From Riptortus pedestris (lineage: Eukaryota > Arthropoda > Insecta > Hemiptera > Alydidae), in the NCBI GenBank assembly GCA_019009955.1, contig CM032232.1, positions 142,546,501 to 142,610,500 of the forward strand: 64,000 bases of DNA. The letters are read 5' to 3'. Shown piece after piece: positions 11,921 through 23,690 of this stretch (the first letter of the stretch is position 1; each line of letters starts with the position of its first letter). A program made the position numbers and the translations under genes. The notes below the pieces were generated by a model that had not been told where the DNA came from, did not search any database, and worked only from the letters and a program-made list of their open reading frames with translations.

Positions 11921-12381
11921 ATGGTGTTGTTGTTTTTTTGGAGGTTTGGTCAATGTTGGGGAATATAGCTTTAATAAAATATAATAATAATTGTAATAAC
12001 ACATAACAATAGTTCCAACATAATATAATAGCTAGTATACTAATTATAATATAGTTCAACTAACATAAAACAATATACTGTAGATATACAAAAACATAAA
12101 GCTGTGGCCCTGCTCAATGTAAACAGACCAGGGAAGGTTACTGTAACCAGTTACTCTAGTGCACTATGTATAGTAATTTTTAAGTATCTTTAGTCTTGGT
12201 AAGTAAAAATAGCATAAATGCCTCCTGTTACACTCTAATTTAACAACAATGTGCAATATTATAAAGTAGCAACTGTATTTTTACAGCCTTGAAGAAGAGA
12301 AAATAAAATTCTCGAATTATCAACATAAACTAAGAAGTTTCTTTCACCAACATTGACCAAACCTCCAAAAAAACAACAACA
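11921..12381. repeat. inverted repeat pair with about 40-bp arms
   Basis: GTGTTGTTGTTTTTTTGGAG plus GTTTGGTCAATGTTGG at 11921-11959 is repeated in reverse complement at 12340-12381. The 380-bp loop is AT-rich without a gene. Likely a small hairpin-type element next to the Penelope-type arm. Confidence 0.6.
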
Positions 12382-12458
12382 CTATATATATACTTCAAAT
12401 TTTATGGCAAGGGTTTCCAATAAAAAACATTTATTTCGGTGCAAATTTTATTGCAACT

Positions 12459-12500
12459 GCCCTACATGTTTCGTGGCTGATTTGCCACCTCTTCAAGGGC
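12459..12500 (-). ncRNA. minimal hammerhead ribozyme-like motif, left arm
   Basis: On the minus strand: stem I GCCC (12500-12497) pairs with GGGC (12462-12459). The core is UUGAAGA (CUGANGA with C3 changed to U). Stem II is GUGGC-AAAUCA-GCCAC with one bulged G, followed by GAA. Stem III is AC-AU-GU, then A17. The right arm keeps the standard CUGAAGA core at 14624-14630 but has a decayed stem II. Expected cleavage follows A at 12463. Very short palindromic stem III is known from Penelope-type hammerheads that work as dimers. Confidence 0.6.
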
Positions 12501-13081
12501 TATCCCTTTAAAAAAAAATACATATACACAAAATTATTAATAACCTTAATTTACACACTTCCCTTAATAATTCTTTTGCTATATATTGTATTAGTAGGTG
12601 CCTACATCTAGTATAGACAATAATGAAAATAAAACTGCTTTGACGGATAATTCTATCTCCAGGAAACACGCCTTCAATTTTGAAAAAAGTTCAAATAATT
12701 GATAAATAAATAAATAATACTAAATTGAAAATAAAAGAGAATATTCACATAATAAAAAATAGAAAAAGAGCAGTTAACAAAAAGAAATCAAATACCTCAG
12801 TCATATATTCTATAACATTTCATCTTAAATTAATCGATTTTAAATTATGACGTGAAATAATCGAGTTCAAGATTGACCTGTAAATTATCGATATTTAGTC
12901 AGCTGACTTAATCTACCTCGGGAACCTCAGTATCAACTACCTCCTCCGTGAGGACAGTCACAACGTATTGTAAAGGGTAAATGAGCACTTCAAAAATGTA
13001 ACTAGCAATTTATAATTAGATTTAATAATAACATTTTATAGATGTAGGCACCTACTAATACAATATATAGCAAAAGAATTA

Positions 13082-14571
13082 TTAACACCTTCACTGCGGA
13101 GCCTCGCAGCATATGCGAGGTCCTGAGTCACTCCCTGGTGCGGGCCTCGCATACGTTGCGAGGAGCGTCGCCCCGCCCTCCATTCGTTCTAGAGACCTGA
13201 AGGTTGGAGTGGGGAGAACCTCCGCACTCACAAGCATTCAGTAGTGTTCTGACCACTGTCTGGCCAAGTCGTTTGCAGTTTCAAAAATTTTTGCGCTTAT
13301 TATTTTTTATGGGCCAACTTGTCTCTCCATCAGGGGCTCATTCATTATTGGAGGTCCATATTCCCCTATAATACCCCTGATTTCCCTTCAATGATGTCAC
13401 GAGACACGTTTCTCCGTATACTGAGAAGCCTGCATTTCGTCACAGAACCACAAGTCCCAAACGTTGAGCATGATCCGCTGTATAAAATTCGGCCTCTGTT
13501 AAATTTTGTTGTTGAGAGGATGAAAGAGATATACTACCCCTTCAAAGAATTAAGTTTGGACGAGTCCATGATGCTTTGGAGGGGTAGGCTATTCTTTCGC
13601 CAGTATATCGCTGATAAGCGCCACAAATATGGAATAAAGATTTATATGTTGACTCAACCTGACGGTCTTGTGCTGAAGACGTTAGTCTACTCTGGGCGAA
13701 GGGATCCACAAGTTGGAGGGAAAGGACACTCGTATAAAGTTGTCAGACATTTGGTTGATGGCTATCTCGGCCACGGCCATGCCATTTACGCTGACAACTT
13801 TTATACGTCTGGCCCACGAGCTTCTGGATCAGGGTACCTATCTTACTGGTACTCTGAGAAAGACTCGGAAGGGCAACCCAGCTGATATAGTGGGGGCTAA
13901 GCTCAAAAAAGGAGAGATAAAAGAGAAATTTACTGGGAAGGGTGTGTCCGTTTTCAAATGGCGCCACAAACGAGATGTCATTATTATTTCATCGGAGTTT
14001 GATGCCCAGATAAAGGCGGTCACGAGGAGGGGGAAGACCGTCGAGAAGCCCGAGGCAATTATTAATTATAATAAATATATGGGCAGTATTAACAGGTCCG
14101 ATTTATGATTTCATAACCAATTACGAAATAAAGAAATTTCCCATTACTAAACGAAAGTTTCTGTTCAGGTGGTGTATTTTCAGCTATATAAGTTCATTTT
14201 GGATCAATATGATTTTCATATAGATCAATTCCATTATTATGTATACTTTATATGCATTTGTAACCTAATAATCGTATTTCTTTCTCCCTACGCAACGTAT
14301 GCAATGTCCGCACACGACAGTGCAGTAGGTAGGGAAATACACACAAAATGTTCTGTCTTGAGGGTTTGCCTACCTAATTCACTGCCGTGTGCGGACCTCG
14401 CATACGTTGCGAGGTTAACAAAAATACGATTATCGTTGTTAAAAATGCATAAAAATTACCACAAATAGGTTTTTACTTAGTTTGAACAACTTTAAAACAG
14501 AAAACAAAAAAAAAAAAAATTCGTTTTTTGGAAGTGATTTGCGGTTCGGGCATCCGCAGCGAAAGTGTTAA
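13082..14571 (+). mobile_element. piggyBac-like DNA transposon with TTAA target duplication
   Basis: Element 13086-14567, flanked by TTAA at 13082-13085 and 14568-14571. The terminal repeats are CACCTTCACTGCGGA and CACTTTCGCTGCGGA (13 of 15 match). Subterminal palindromes CCTCGCATACGTTGCGAGG occur on both sides, and a hairpin lies at 14291-14413. The element is shorter than a full piggyBac; the transposase N-terminus is missing. The host sequence rejoined across TTAA matches the other arm of the Penelope-like element. Confidence 0.9.
13319..14108 (+). pseudogene. piggyBac transposase, frameshifted and truncated
   Basis: DDE_Tnp_1_7 family transposase that would cut and paste at TTAA. The first frame (13319-13885) covers HYWRSIFPYNTPDF, FKELSLDESMMLWRG with the first catalytic Asp, and GHAIYADNFYTS with the second. 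A shift near 13805 moves the reading to ELLDQGTYLTGTLRKTRKGN and on to YNKYMGSINRSDL, then TGA. The usual third Asp motif GGVD appears as GSIN, so the catalytic Asp seems replaced by Asn. The N-terminal acidic region and the C-terminal cysteine-rich domain are absent. Not functional. Confidence 0.88.
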
Positions 14572-14805
14572 GGAATGTGTTAAGTTAAGGTTATTAATAT
14601 TTTTTTTTTTAAAGGGATAGCCCCTGAAGAGATGGCAAATAAATTACAAAACATGTATGGCAGTTTCAATAAAGTTTGCACTGGAATAAATGTTTTTTAT
14701 TGGAGACCCTTCCCATAAAATTTGAAGAATATATAAATAATCTTGGGTCCAGAATAAGAAGAATAACATAATAGTATATATTGCGGGACGAAGATAGATA
14801 CTTAC

Positions 14806-14955
14806 GAGGAACGCAGGAGCCGAACCTCTCCGGGAACTCATTGATTAGGTCATCATTGATCCTGTCCTTGAGAGGCCCGAGGATGATAACTGGCCTAGCA
14901 TACTCGATCGCTTCCTGGGCCACTGGCTCGTATGAAAGCACTGTCTCTTCCGTAC
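14806..14955 (-). CDS. dlg1: dlg1 exon: start of guanylate kinase-like domain
   Basis: Forty-nine codons, [11 protein letters not shown] to GSCVP, with two nucleotides before and one after. [19 protein letters not shown] is the GUK entry strand and the loop that is a P-loop in true guanylate kinases. Here it is GPLKDR, lacking the Gly/Lys pattern needed for ATP, as in all Dlg proteins; the domain binds phosphopeptides instead of acting as a kinase (family knowledge). The acceptor is TTGTACTTAG and the donor C before GTAAGT. The split CAC gives His of VPHTTRPKR. A Penelope-type terminal repeat ends about 75 nt beyond the donor. Confidence 0.96.
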
Positions 14956-15302
14956 CTAAGTACAATAAATTCTCAATTCAATAAATAAATTATTCTCTAA
15001 TATACAATCATTCATTAAAAAGGTATTCTTGGTTTTGCCTATCAAACTAACACAAATAAAAGAACTGAATTTCTGAGCAAGAATAATGGCTTGTCGATGA
15101 AGGAGATTGATTCCGATAAGAAGTTAATATTCTGGAATGTTCTTGTTACATTAAAAAATAAGACATTTTTATCTAACTCAAAGACCAAATCAATCCAGAA
15201 GACAGTTCAGCCAGACATTACCAACCTTGTGCTCTTAAGCAATCTGATTTCTTTTAGGGGGCAAATAATCCTCCATATTTTATTATATTAGACTTCTGTT
15301 AT

Positions 15303-15500
15303 TATTATTATTTATTAGCATCCACTTTTTGCTAATTTGGATGGTTTATCTACAGGTTACCTTCCTTTTCTAGCCAGGTTTGGACTAAGGATTTTCTTTA
15401 ATAAGTTCGTCACTAAATAAACTCGGGTATTGAATTCGCCACTCTAGATTTACCATGAGATTAAGGCTAACACTTTAATTCACATAGCTAGTCTGGATCC
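15303..15500 (-). repeat. tRNA-like SINE, family 1
   Basis: Minus-strand copy in the long hook-GUK intron, with TTATCTACAGGTTACCTTCC and the B-box complement TTGAATTCGCCACTCTAG. Confidence 0.72.
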
Positions 15501-15769
15501 CCTTAGACTTCTGTTAAAACATTTATTCTTCAAGGGTCTAAATTTTCAAACTGATGATCTGAAGAGTAATGTAATAAACTACTTAAAATTTGCATCAATA
15601 GTAAAGGGCTAATAGATCTTCCTTATACTAGCTGTACCAGGAGGCCTGTCAGTTAGGTCTGAACTGTTCAAAATGTTTTAATACAAATAAATGGAGAAGT
15701 TGTATTATTTGAGTCTGCTATCAAGATAAAATGTGTAAATTCAACCTTAAAAAAAAAAAAATGGTCATT

Positions 15770-16293
15770 TTCAATATTTTTCTTGGCTGAAATCGGACCA
15801 GTGGGGGGGGGGGGTTAGAGGAGGGTATTTATGAAAACTCAACATATCTCCGTTACTAAACGTCAGATCGAAAAAGTGAATAGAACCAATCTTATTGCAA
15901 ATTAAACGTACTATTGTTATATACATTTATTCTCTATCTTGAATATTAACCGAGATATTTGCATTTTTCAGTTTTCAGCAAACCCCCACTTCTACTAATG
16001 TTACATAAAGAACACTGTGTTATGTAGTAAACCCCGCTTCTTAAGTTCTTGGACTACTAAAATTTGATTGATTAAGATAAAAATTGTTATGATCCATTAT
16101 AAATAACAGTACTAGATATAGTAGTAAATAGTTATCAATAAAATTAATATGTTATATTCTGGTATATTTCAGTAATTGTTTTTCTTTCCGATGAGAAGTT
16201 GCCACACCTGCTTGTTATGTTTCTGTAGATTTATCTATTGTTAAACTTCGCGGGGAAAATCTCCAGCCCCTGCGTGACAGACTTTTGATAAGA
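15770..16293 (-). mobile_element. family A element, minus strand, 5' part only
   Basis: GGCTGAAATCGGACCAGTGG, then AACATATCTCCGTTACTAAAC, 'GAATATTAACCGAGATATTT' and CAGCCCCTGCGTGACAGAC, the complement of the left end. The right half with terminal hairpin is lacking. Confidence 0.7.
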
Positions 16294-16295
16294 AG

Positions 16296-16470
16296 AATAA
16301 GAGACATTGCTTGAAAAAGATCCGTGACAAAGGGTTCAAGATTTGGTTGAATCATTGGAAATTGATTTTTCAACATTTAGCAAATGTCTGAAAGCCATGG
16401 AAATGATCCAAAAGCAGAGAAAACCTCAATTTTGGAAAAACATTTGATACAAATTAATTCAAATATCCAA
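16296..16470 (+). mobile_element. mariner-like deletion derivative (partial)
   Basis: The mariner transposase linker motif is readable (LLEKDP, then KCLKAMEMIQKQRK, cf. KRLKAMGMIQKQG), followed by the 3' end AAATTAATTCAAATATCCAA. Runs directly into the TA block of a family A copy. Confidence 0.65.
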
Positions 16471-16474
16471 TATA

Positions 16475-17312
16475 TATATATATATAAATATATATATGTC
16501 TATATATTTGTCTGCTACCGCTCTTGCAGTCGCAATTTATGTTTAATCGTTACCAAAATCGATATTTAGTCGTTTTATGTAAAAAGAAAGATCAAGTTCG
16601 TTAAGGGCTGAAATCGGGCCAGAGGAAGGGGAGGTTTAGGGGGGAGGATTTTTGAAAATTCAAAATATCTCCGTTACCATAGGTCGGATCGAAAAATTGT
16701 ATAGAACCAATCTTATTGCAAATTAAATGCACTATAAATATTGTTATATACATTTATTCATTATCTTGAATATTAACCGAGATATTTGCATTTTTCAGTT
16801 ATCAGCAAACCGCCACTTCTACTCATGTTACAAAAACAATACTCTGCTACATAATAAATCACATTATTTGAATCTTAAATACCAAATATTGTATTCAAGA
16901 GACCTTTATTATACGAGATACATGCAAATATGTTCTGGTGACCCCCCCTCCCCCTCCCCCTGTCTTAAGGTTTTGGACTACTAAAATTTAATTGATTGAG
17001 ATAACAATTATTCTGACTCATTATTAATTACAGTACTATATATAGTAAATAGTTCTCAATAAAATTAATATGTTATATTCTGATATATTTCAGGAATTGT
17101 TTTTCTTTCCGGCGTAAGGCAGGCAGACCCGTTTGTTTACATTTCTAACCCAACACTTCCTGTCGGCAGGTTATTGAAATTGGATGAAACATTTCTTATT
17201 TCCGTTTGTATTTATTCACAGTGGTGTTGTGTTAGCAGTATGTATATTTATCTATTACTAAACTTCACGAGGGAAATCTGCTTAGTTTACGCAGCCCCTG
17301 CGTGACAGACTT
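16475..17312 (-). mobile_element. family A element, minus strand
   Basis: Short TA block, then TCTGCTACCGCTCTTGCAGT, the usual body, a long variant middle (GAGACCTTTATTATACGAGA) and the left end GAAATCTGCTTAGTTTACGC, CAGCCCCTGCGTGACAGAC. Confidence 0.75.
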
Positions 17313-18380
17313 TTATTTATAAAGGAATGTTGTTTAAGAAAGCCCATTTTTAAATAAAATACAAAAAAACAAGAAAGGATATATACTCAATTTCTATTAA
17401 TTCTAAATCGAAAATATAAATTCATTAAATAAAAATTAAGAGAAATGTTGATCAAATACATTTATTTTTGTTTAAATAAATAATAATGTATGAAATTTAC
17501 CTTCAAGTCTGCTAGCACGGCTTATATTTCTCTCTGACATACTATTTATAATTATTTATAATTCAAAAAATACCCAAACAAAAAATGGATATAAAAAGCT
17601 AGCTAAAGCAAGCCACTATATTCTCTATATAAGGAATTTTAGCTGAAGAATGATTAAATTTCGAAAAAATAATAAAGGAACCAGTAGCAGAAGAGCAGTT
17701 TGAAAGTAACACTAACTGGAGAAAAGAAAAGTTAAAAATTGATAAGGAAAATAGTTTTAAGAAAAGCTTTAAGCTTGATTAATAGAGAAGCAAAGGTGCA
17801 AAGTGATGAATTAAAGTAAAACGGATCATCACGACTTCTCTACAATAGTTTCCAAAAATATGATGCAAATGGAAAGCAATATTTCATAATAATGGTTGGA
17901 AAAAATAAATTAAGTAACCATAACAACAATCCAATCTACAAACTAAGCAAATGAGGTAAAGATTTTTACAAGTACCTCTAAGTAAAAGTAAATAAATAGC
18001 TATATTTTCATTTTGATAAGATAATATAACCTACTTACATCTCAACAACGGCTGAAATTAAATATTGCTTACATGGCAAAAATTACCTAATATTTGACAT
18101 ATTTTTACTTTTTAAATACGTGGTTGTGGCTAGTTGTGTGCTCAATCACAATAATTATTAATAAATAAAACATAGAAAATAAATTCTTCTTCATTAGAAC
18201 ACCACACAGGATAAATTGAATATATGGAAAAAAAAGTTACAAGAGCTTACCAATTACCTATACCCCAAACCCTGAACTATATCTTCAAATATGTTGTGGG
18301 ACAGAAAATCTCAAAGTTTGTTGCACCCCCCCCCTCTAAAAGTAGCCTATCTCTCACTATTTAGAGAGAGAAATAATCTC
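17313..18380. other. intron sequence without recognised feature
   Basis: AT-rich, short scattered ORFs, no repeat family seen elsewhere in the window. Confidence 0.5.
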
Positions 18381-18394
18381 TACCCACACCACTT

Positions 18395-19870
18395 CTTTCG
18401 CAATGCAGACTGTATCTCTAACAATGTGGAGGGAGAGAATCTCCCACACCATTTCCTAACCAGTGCAGCCTGTATCACTAACAATGTGGAGGCAGATATA
18501 ATCTCCCTCACCATTTCCTAACCAGTGCTTCTTGTATCTCTAACAATGAGGAAGGAGAGATAATCCCCTCCCGCACCATTTCCTAACCAGTGCAGCCTGT
18601 ATCTCTCACAATGAGGAGGGGGAGATAATCTCCCACACCATATCCTAACCAGTGCTTCTTGTATCTCTCACAATGAGGAAGAAGAGATAACCTACTCCCA
18701 CACCTTCTTTCCAATGCAGCCTGTATCTCTCACAATGAGGGAGAGATAATCTCCCACACCATTTCCAGTGCAGCCTGTATCTCTCACAATGAGGAGGGAG
18801 AGATAATCTCCTCCCACACCATTCTTTTAACCAGTGCAGCCTGTATCTCTCACAATGAGGAAGAGAGATAATCTCCCACACCATTTCCTAGTGCCTGTAT
18901 CTCTCACAATGAGGAAGGAAGAGATAATCTCCCACACCATTTCCTAACCAGTGCAGCCTGTATCTCTCACAATGAGGAGGGAGAGATAATCTCCCACACC
19001 ATTTCCTAACCAGTGCAGCCTGTATCTCTCACAATGAGGAGGGAGAGATAATCTCCCACACCATTTCCTAACCAGTGCAGCCTGTATCTCTCACAATGAG
19101 GAAGGAGAGATAATCCCCTCCCACATCATTTCCTAACCAGTGCTTCTTGTATCTCTAACAATGAGGAAGGAGAGAATCTCCCCTCACCATTTCCTAACCA
19201 GTGCTTCTTGTATCTCTAACAATGAGGAAGGAGAGATAATCCCCTCCCACACCATTTCCTAACCAGTGCTTCTTGTATCTCTAACAATGAGGAAGGAGAG
19301 ATAATCTCCTCCCACACCATTTCCTAACCAGTGCTTCTTGTATCTCTCACAATTAGGAGGGAGAGATAATCTCCCACACCATTTCCTAACCAGTGCAGCC
19401 TGTTTCTCTCACAATGAGGAAGAAGAGATAATCCCCTCCCTCACCATTTCCTAACCAGTGCAGCCTGTATCTCTCACAATGAGGAAGAAGAGATAACCTC
19501 CTCCCACACCATTTCCTAACCAGTGCTTCTTGTATCTCTCACAATGAGGAAGAAGAGATAATCTCCCACACCATTTCCTAACAAGTGCTTCTTGTATCTC
19601 TCACAATGAGGAAGAAGAGATAACCTCCTCCCACACCATTTCCTAACCAGTGCTTCTTGTATCTCTAACAATGAGGAAGGAGAGATAATCTCCTCCCACA
19701 CCATTTCCTAACCAGTGCTTCTTGTATCTCTCACAATGAGGAAGGAGAGATGATCCCCTCCCGCACCATTTCTTAACTAGTGCTTCTTGTATCTCTCACA
19801 ATGAGGAAGGAGTGATAATCCCCTCCCACACCATATCTTAACTAGTGCTACTTTGTATCTTTGAAAATGT
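18395..19870. repeat. minisatellite array, about 24 units of 55-66 bp
   Basis: Unit: TGTATCTCTCACAATGAGGA, AGGAGAGATAATCTCCTCCC, then ACACCATTTCCTAACCAGTG and CTTCT or CAGCC. The marker TGTATCTCT recurs from about 18411 to 19853. Units vary by small deletions and by two alternative endings (GCTTCT or GCAGCC). AGAGATAATCTC within each unit can pair with itself. Confidence 0.93.
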
Positions 19871-19879
19871 AAAGGGAAA

Positions 19880-20795
19880 GAGATTCTCCTACCCTTTTAA
19901 GGTCAGCCTATTTCTCGGAATATGAGGTTATATATCTGGCTAGACATATATTGGGTCATTATTTTCTTCATAAGCCTTGACTGCTTCCATTATAACAGTA
20001 ATGGCTGCATATCTTACTGGTGGTAAATAATGATATAATTCAAACAATGGATCTTACACACCCGCTCTTGCACGGGCAGTAATAGAAAATATTAAATTCT
20101 TCAAACAAATGTTTAATAAATAAGATTGTAACTCTTAATGAGAGTGTTGATAAGGTGGTCTGAAATTACCGATGGATAGGTAACATTAAAAACCTCATAT
20201 TTAATCACATCTGCTGACAAATTGAGATTCCTAGACACCTTAATGAGCTTCTCCCTAAATAATAAATAAAACTTAATAAAACTAATAGGTGTTCTCATCG
20301 TAACCTATTTTTTTAATTTTTCATGTAATTAACGTAAGGATCAGGTATAAATTCACAACAATTTATGAAGAAAATAAAAGTTCAAAATGTTTACAAAACC
20401 AAAACTTCTACCTTTGAATTAGACGAGGCAGTTAAAAAGCAGGGTTGAGTTGATCTGAGCAAAGTGAATTAGCACACAAACACACACAAATGAGGGAAAA
20501 TTGTAATCAACGACAATCATAGTCCAAACGTTATTTTAAAACTAAAGGCAATACTTAATAAGATAAAGTGAACTCACTTCACCATTTGTCTCAATATTAC
20601 ACTAATACTTACCCAACATATTTAATATTAAAAACAACGCTTACTTGTTAAATGTTAGTAAAACCACTCATTCATAAACTGGGATTTTATAAAAACATAC
20701 ATTCCATTTGGAAGTTATGAAATACCAGTTTCTAGAGAATGAGGCAGGCAAGGAATGACTATGAAAAATAGAAATTAACAATTCAATTTTAGCAT
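19880..20795. other. intron sequence without recognised feature
   Basis: AT-rich with no coding pattern. Nothing recognised. Confidence 0.5.
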
Positions 20796-20796
20796 A

Positions 20797-22180
20797 TGTC
20801 CCTGAAGTAAAATCAGCTATTGAGGTTGTACTCCTGACATGATTTTCAAAAAAGTTTCTTCAAATGTCCATTGATCCTACCCAGGAGATGATGAAAATGA
20901 GGTATGTTAAAAATGTAATCTATATATATATATAATTTGTGGCCGCAATTTTTGTTTGTTCCTTACCAAACTCGATATTTAATTGTTTTATGTAAAAAGA
21001 AAGAATCAAGTTCGTTATTGGCTGAAATCAGATCAGTGGGAGGTGGGGAGTGGGATGTGTTTAGAGGGGATTTTCGAAAATTTAAAATATCTCTGTTACT
21101 ATACGTATAAACTTTACCCGTTTTGTTATTATTTTATTTTACAATTAATAAAGATATTTTAAAATTCTCTAGCTCTAGACATAAAAATATTATTTAACAG
21201 TTTTTTACATTAGAGCTATATTTTCATTATATATGGTTTGGATTTGGGTCACTGACGTATATTTCTATCAAGTTAAACATTTTGTAAGTGTAACCCCTTA
21301 ATGGAAGCTATTCAGGTCGTACTCTGACACGATTTTTGAATTTTTTCTTCAAATGTACATTGATCCTACATATGAGATGATGAAACATGGTCTGTTCAAA
21401 ACTGTATATATATATATATTTGTCTGTTGCCGCTCTTGCGGTCGCAATTATTGTTTAATTGTTACCAAACTTGATATTTAGTCGTTTTATGTAAAAAGAA
21501 AGATCAAGTTCGTTAACGGCTGAAATTGGACCAGGGGGAGAATTTTGAAAATTCGAAATATCTCTGTAAATATACTTCAGATCGAAAAATTGTATAGAAC
21601 CAATATTATTGAAAATTAAATAATTATAAACATTGTTATATACATTTATTCTGTATCTTAAATATTAACAGAGATATTCGCATTTTTCAGTTTTCAGCCT
21701 CAGTAAACCCCCGCTACTCATGTCACAAAACACAATTATATCATAGGCCACTTTATTCAAAGCTTAAATACAATATATTGTTTGAAACAGACCTTTATTA
21801 TATGAGATACATGCAATTAGATTCTGTTGACCCCAACCTTCTTAAGTTTTTCGATTACAAAAATTTGAGCAATTGAGATAAAAATTATTCTGATTCATTA
21901 TCAATATTCAGATATATTTAATTTATTTTTTTCTTTCCGGCGAAGAATAGTTCTATCTATCTGTTCAGCTCTGAGGGGTTGGCTGACCTGATTGTTTACA
22001 ATTCAGATGCTTTCCGTTCTGAGGTTATTAAAATTGACAAAGACTTCTCATTACCATTTGTATTTATTCACTTAATATTCACGGTGGTGTTGAGTGTTAC
22101 CAGTATGTAGATTTATCTATTGTAAGACTTCATGTGGGAAATCTGTTTAGTTTACGAAGCTCCTGCTTGTGACGGACTTC
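20797..22180 (-). mobile_element. two family A copies, minus strand, partly broken
   Basis: First: 'AATCAGCTATTGAGGTTGTA' to about 21130, cut short. Second: 21296 'AAGCTATTCAGGTCGTACTC' with a short TA block near 21405, then TGCCGCTCTTGCGGTCGCAA and the left end at 22140-22180 (GGGAAATCTGTTTAGTTTAC). Confidence 0.68.
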
Positions 22181-22452
22181 CTTTAGTTTACCTCACAAAC
22201 TAGGAACTGGCACTCATACATTCCAAATGAAATTGTTAAATATTTTCATATAACGGTTATTCTGATAAATAAAAAGAAAGAAAAAAAAAATACACTCTGT
22301 GATAAAAAAATATATAGGCAAACAAATCCATGCTTTGGGCTTGCGTCCGTTTCTCTGGAGAAGTATTTGAATGTCTGGAGAGGGGGATAGCTTGAATGAA
22401 TGGTTCTTACCAACAAGGATCTCTATAAGACTAATGCTGCTAAGGCTAATAC

Positions 22453-22494
22453 CTTCGGAGGCGGGGTCTTCTTGGGCGTAGCACAGCATAAACG
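22453..22494 (-). CDS. dlg1: dlg1 optional hook mini-exon (FMLCYAQEDPASE), short-donor form
   Basis: After the acceptor GTTGCAG this reads two nucleotides, then FMLCYAQEDPASE, then one nucleotide. Joined after the I3 exon it gives DQE-P-FMLCYAQ; joined to the first GUK exon it gives [15 protein letters not shown] recall a closely similar stretch (FMLCY...Q.D...EG before VLSYE) in Drosophila Dlg isoforms, which supports a conserved exon. Two in-frame donors exist: GTATTA here, giving 42 nt, and a better consensus GTAAGA further on, giving 22411-22494 (84 nt) and adding GISLSSISLIEILV. The short form fits remembered fly protein better. Confidence 0.75.
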
Positions 22495-22879
22495 CTGCAA
22501 CATCAACAATTTGACAACAACATTAGTTATACTCTAAGGGAAATAAAAAGCATGTACAATTATAATACAAAATTCAATACTTAAAACTATTTTTAACTAT
22601 ACGTAATAAATGAAAGCATGTAGATTCTATTATCAAATAGTATTTGTAATTAGGGAGTAGTGTATGTAATGAGGGCGAGGGAATATTTACAACAATTATC
22701 AAATGCTACTTCAATATTGTATTCTAAAGCTAACAAATATTTACCTTCCTTTACACTTACTTATTAGTGCAATAATTACAAATAAGGGCAAGTCATGTCA
22801 GTTCAACAGACCCATTTTACCTCCCAATTTTAGAATTTCCTAAAACGTTGTATACTGTATGTAGGTACTGAGAATAGGA

Positions 22880-22964
22880 ACATTTCTTACATAAAGCGAC
22901 TAAATATCGAGTTTGGTAATGATTAAACAAAAATTACGATCGCTAGAGAGGTAACAGACAAACT

Positions 22965-22996
<32 letters not shown>

Positions 22997-23134
22997 CACA
23001 CACACAATTTTGAATGGACCTCATTTTCATCATCTACTAGGTAGGATCTATGGACATTTGAAGAAATGTTTCGAAAATCGCATCATGAGTACAACCTCAA
23101 TAGCTGATTTTACTTAAGAGAAATCTGCTAAAAA
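22880..23134 (+). mobile_element. family A element, plus strand, right two-thirds
   Basis: AGCGACTAAATATCGAGTTT, AGAGAGGTAACAGACAAAC, TA/CA block 22969-23007, then GGATCTATGGACATTTGAAG and AGAGAAATCTGCTAA. Confidence 0.7.
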
Positions 23135-23141
23135 TATCAAA

Positions 23142-23690
23142 TTTTAGCAGATTTCCCCGAAAGGGAAATCAACTATTGAGATCATACTTGCAACATTCAA
23201 AAAATGTCCTCAAATGTCCATCAATCCTACCCAGATGTTGAAATTGAGGTCCGTGCAAAACTGCATATATATACATATTTTTGTCTGTTAAAACTAACGG
23301 TTCCAATTTTTGTTTGAACGTTACCAAACTCAACATTTAAACGTTTGCAGAAAAAATGAAGATCAAGTTCGTAAATGGCTAAATCAGACCAGTGAGAGGG
23401 AGAGAATTTCGAAAATTCTTAATATCTCCATTATTATGCGTCAGATCAAAAAAATGTATATAACCAATCTTATTGGAAATGTAATGTTCTATAAATGTAG
23501 TTATGTAACTTTTTTCACTACCTTGATTATTAAACTAAGATATTTTGCATTTTTTAGTTTTCGTCCTTCATTAAACCACCCCCCCCCCACTCCTACTCAT
23601 GTCATATTAACAATAAGCTTTTACATTATGGAGCACTTTATTTGGAGCCTAAATACCAATATGTGACGCACATGGGAAATCTGCTTAGTT
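23142..23690 (-). mobile_element. family A element, minus strand
   Basis: TTTTAGCAGATTTCCCCGAA, 'AGGGAAATCAACTATTGAG', then the body to GGGAAATCTGCTTAGTTGAA. It faces the previous copy across about 8 bp, so the two terminal hairpins are adjacent and inverted. Confidence 0.68.

Larger units (their letters stand above)
12392..14729. mobile_element. inverted terminal-repeat pair with hammerhead-like motifs (Penelope-like), piggyBac inserted
   Basis: Left arm 12392-12612; right arm 13038-13081 and 14572-14729, interrupted by a piggyBac element. Arms share TTCAAATTTTATGG, CCAATAAAAAACATTTATT, GGGATAGCCC and 'CACCTACTAATACAATATAT' in opposite orientation. The 430 bp between the arms contain no recognisable ORF. 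Inverted long terminal repeats with hammerhead motifs are hallmarks of Penelope-like retroelements (family knowledge). No GIY-YIG or RT domain is left, so the class is inferred. Confidence 0.55.

Noticed and set aside
13743..14023. Minus-strand frames over the piggyBac transposase
   Set aside because: They are shadows of the plus-strand transposase.
18645..18884. Minus-strand frames in the minisatellite (e.g. PHCERYRLHW repeats)
   Set aside because: They follow the minisatellite unit and break at each length variant.
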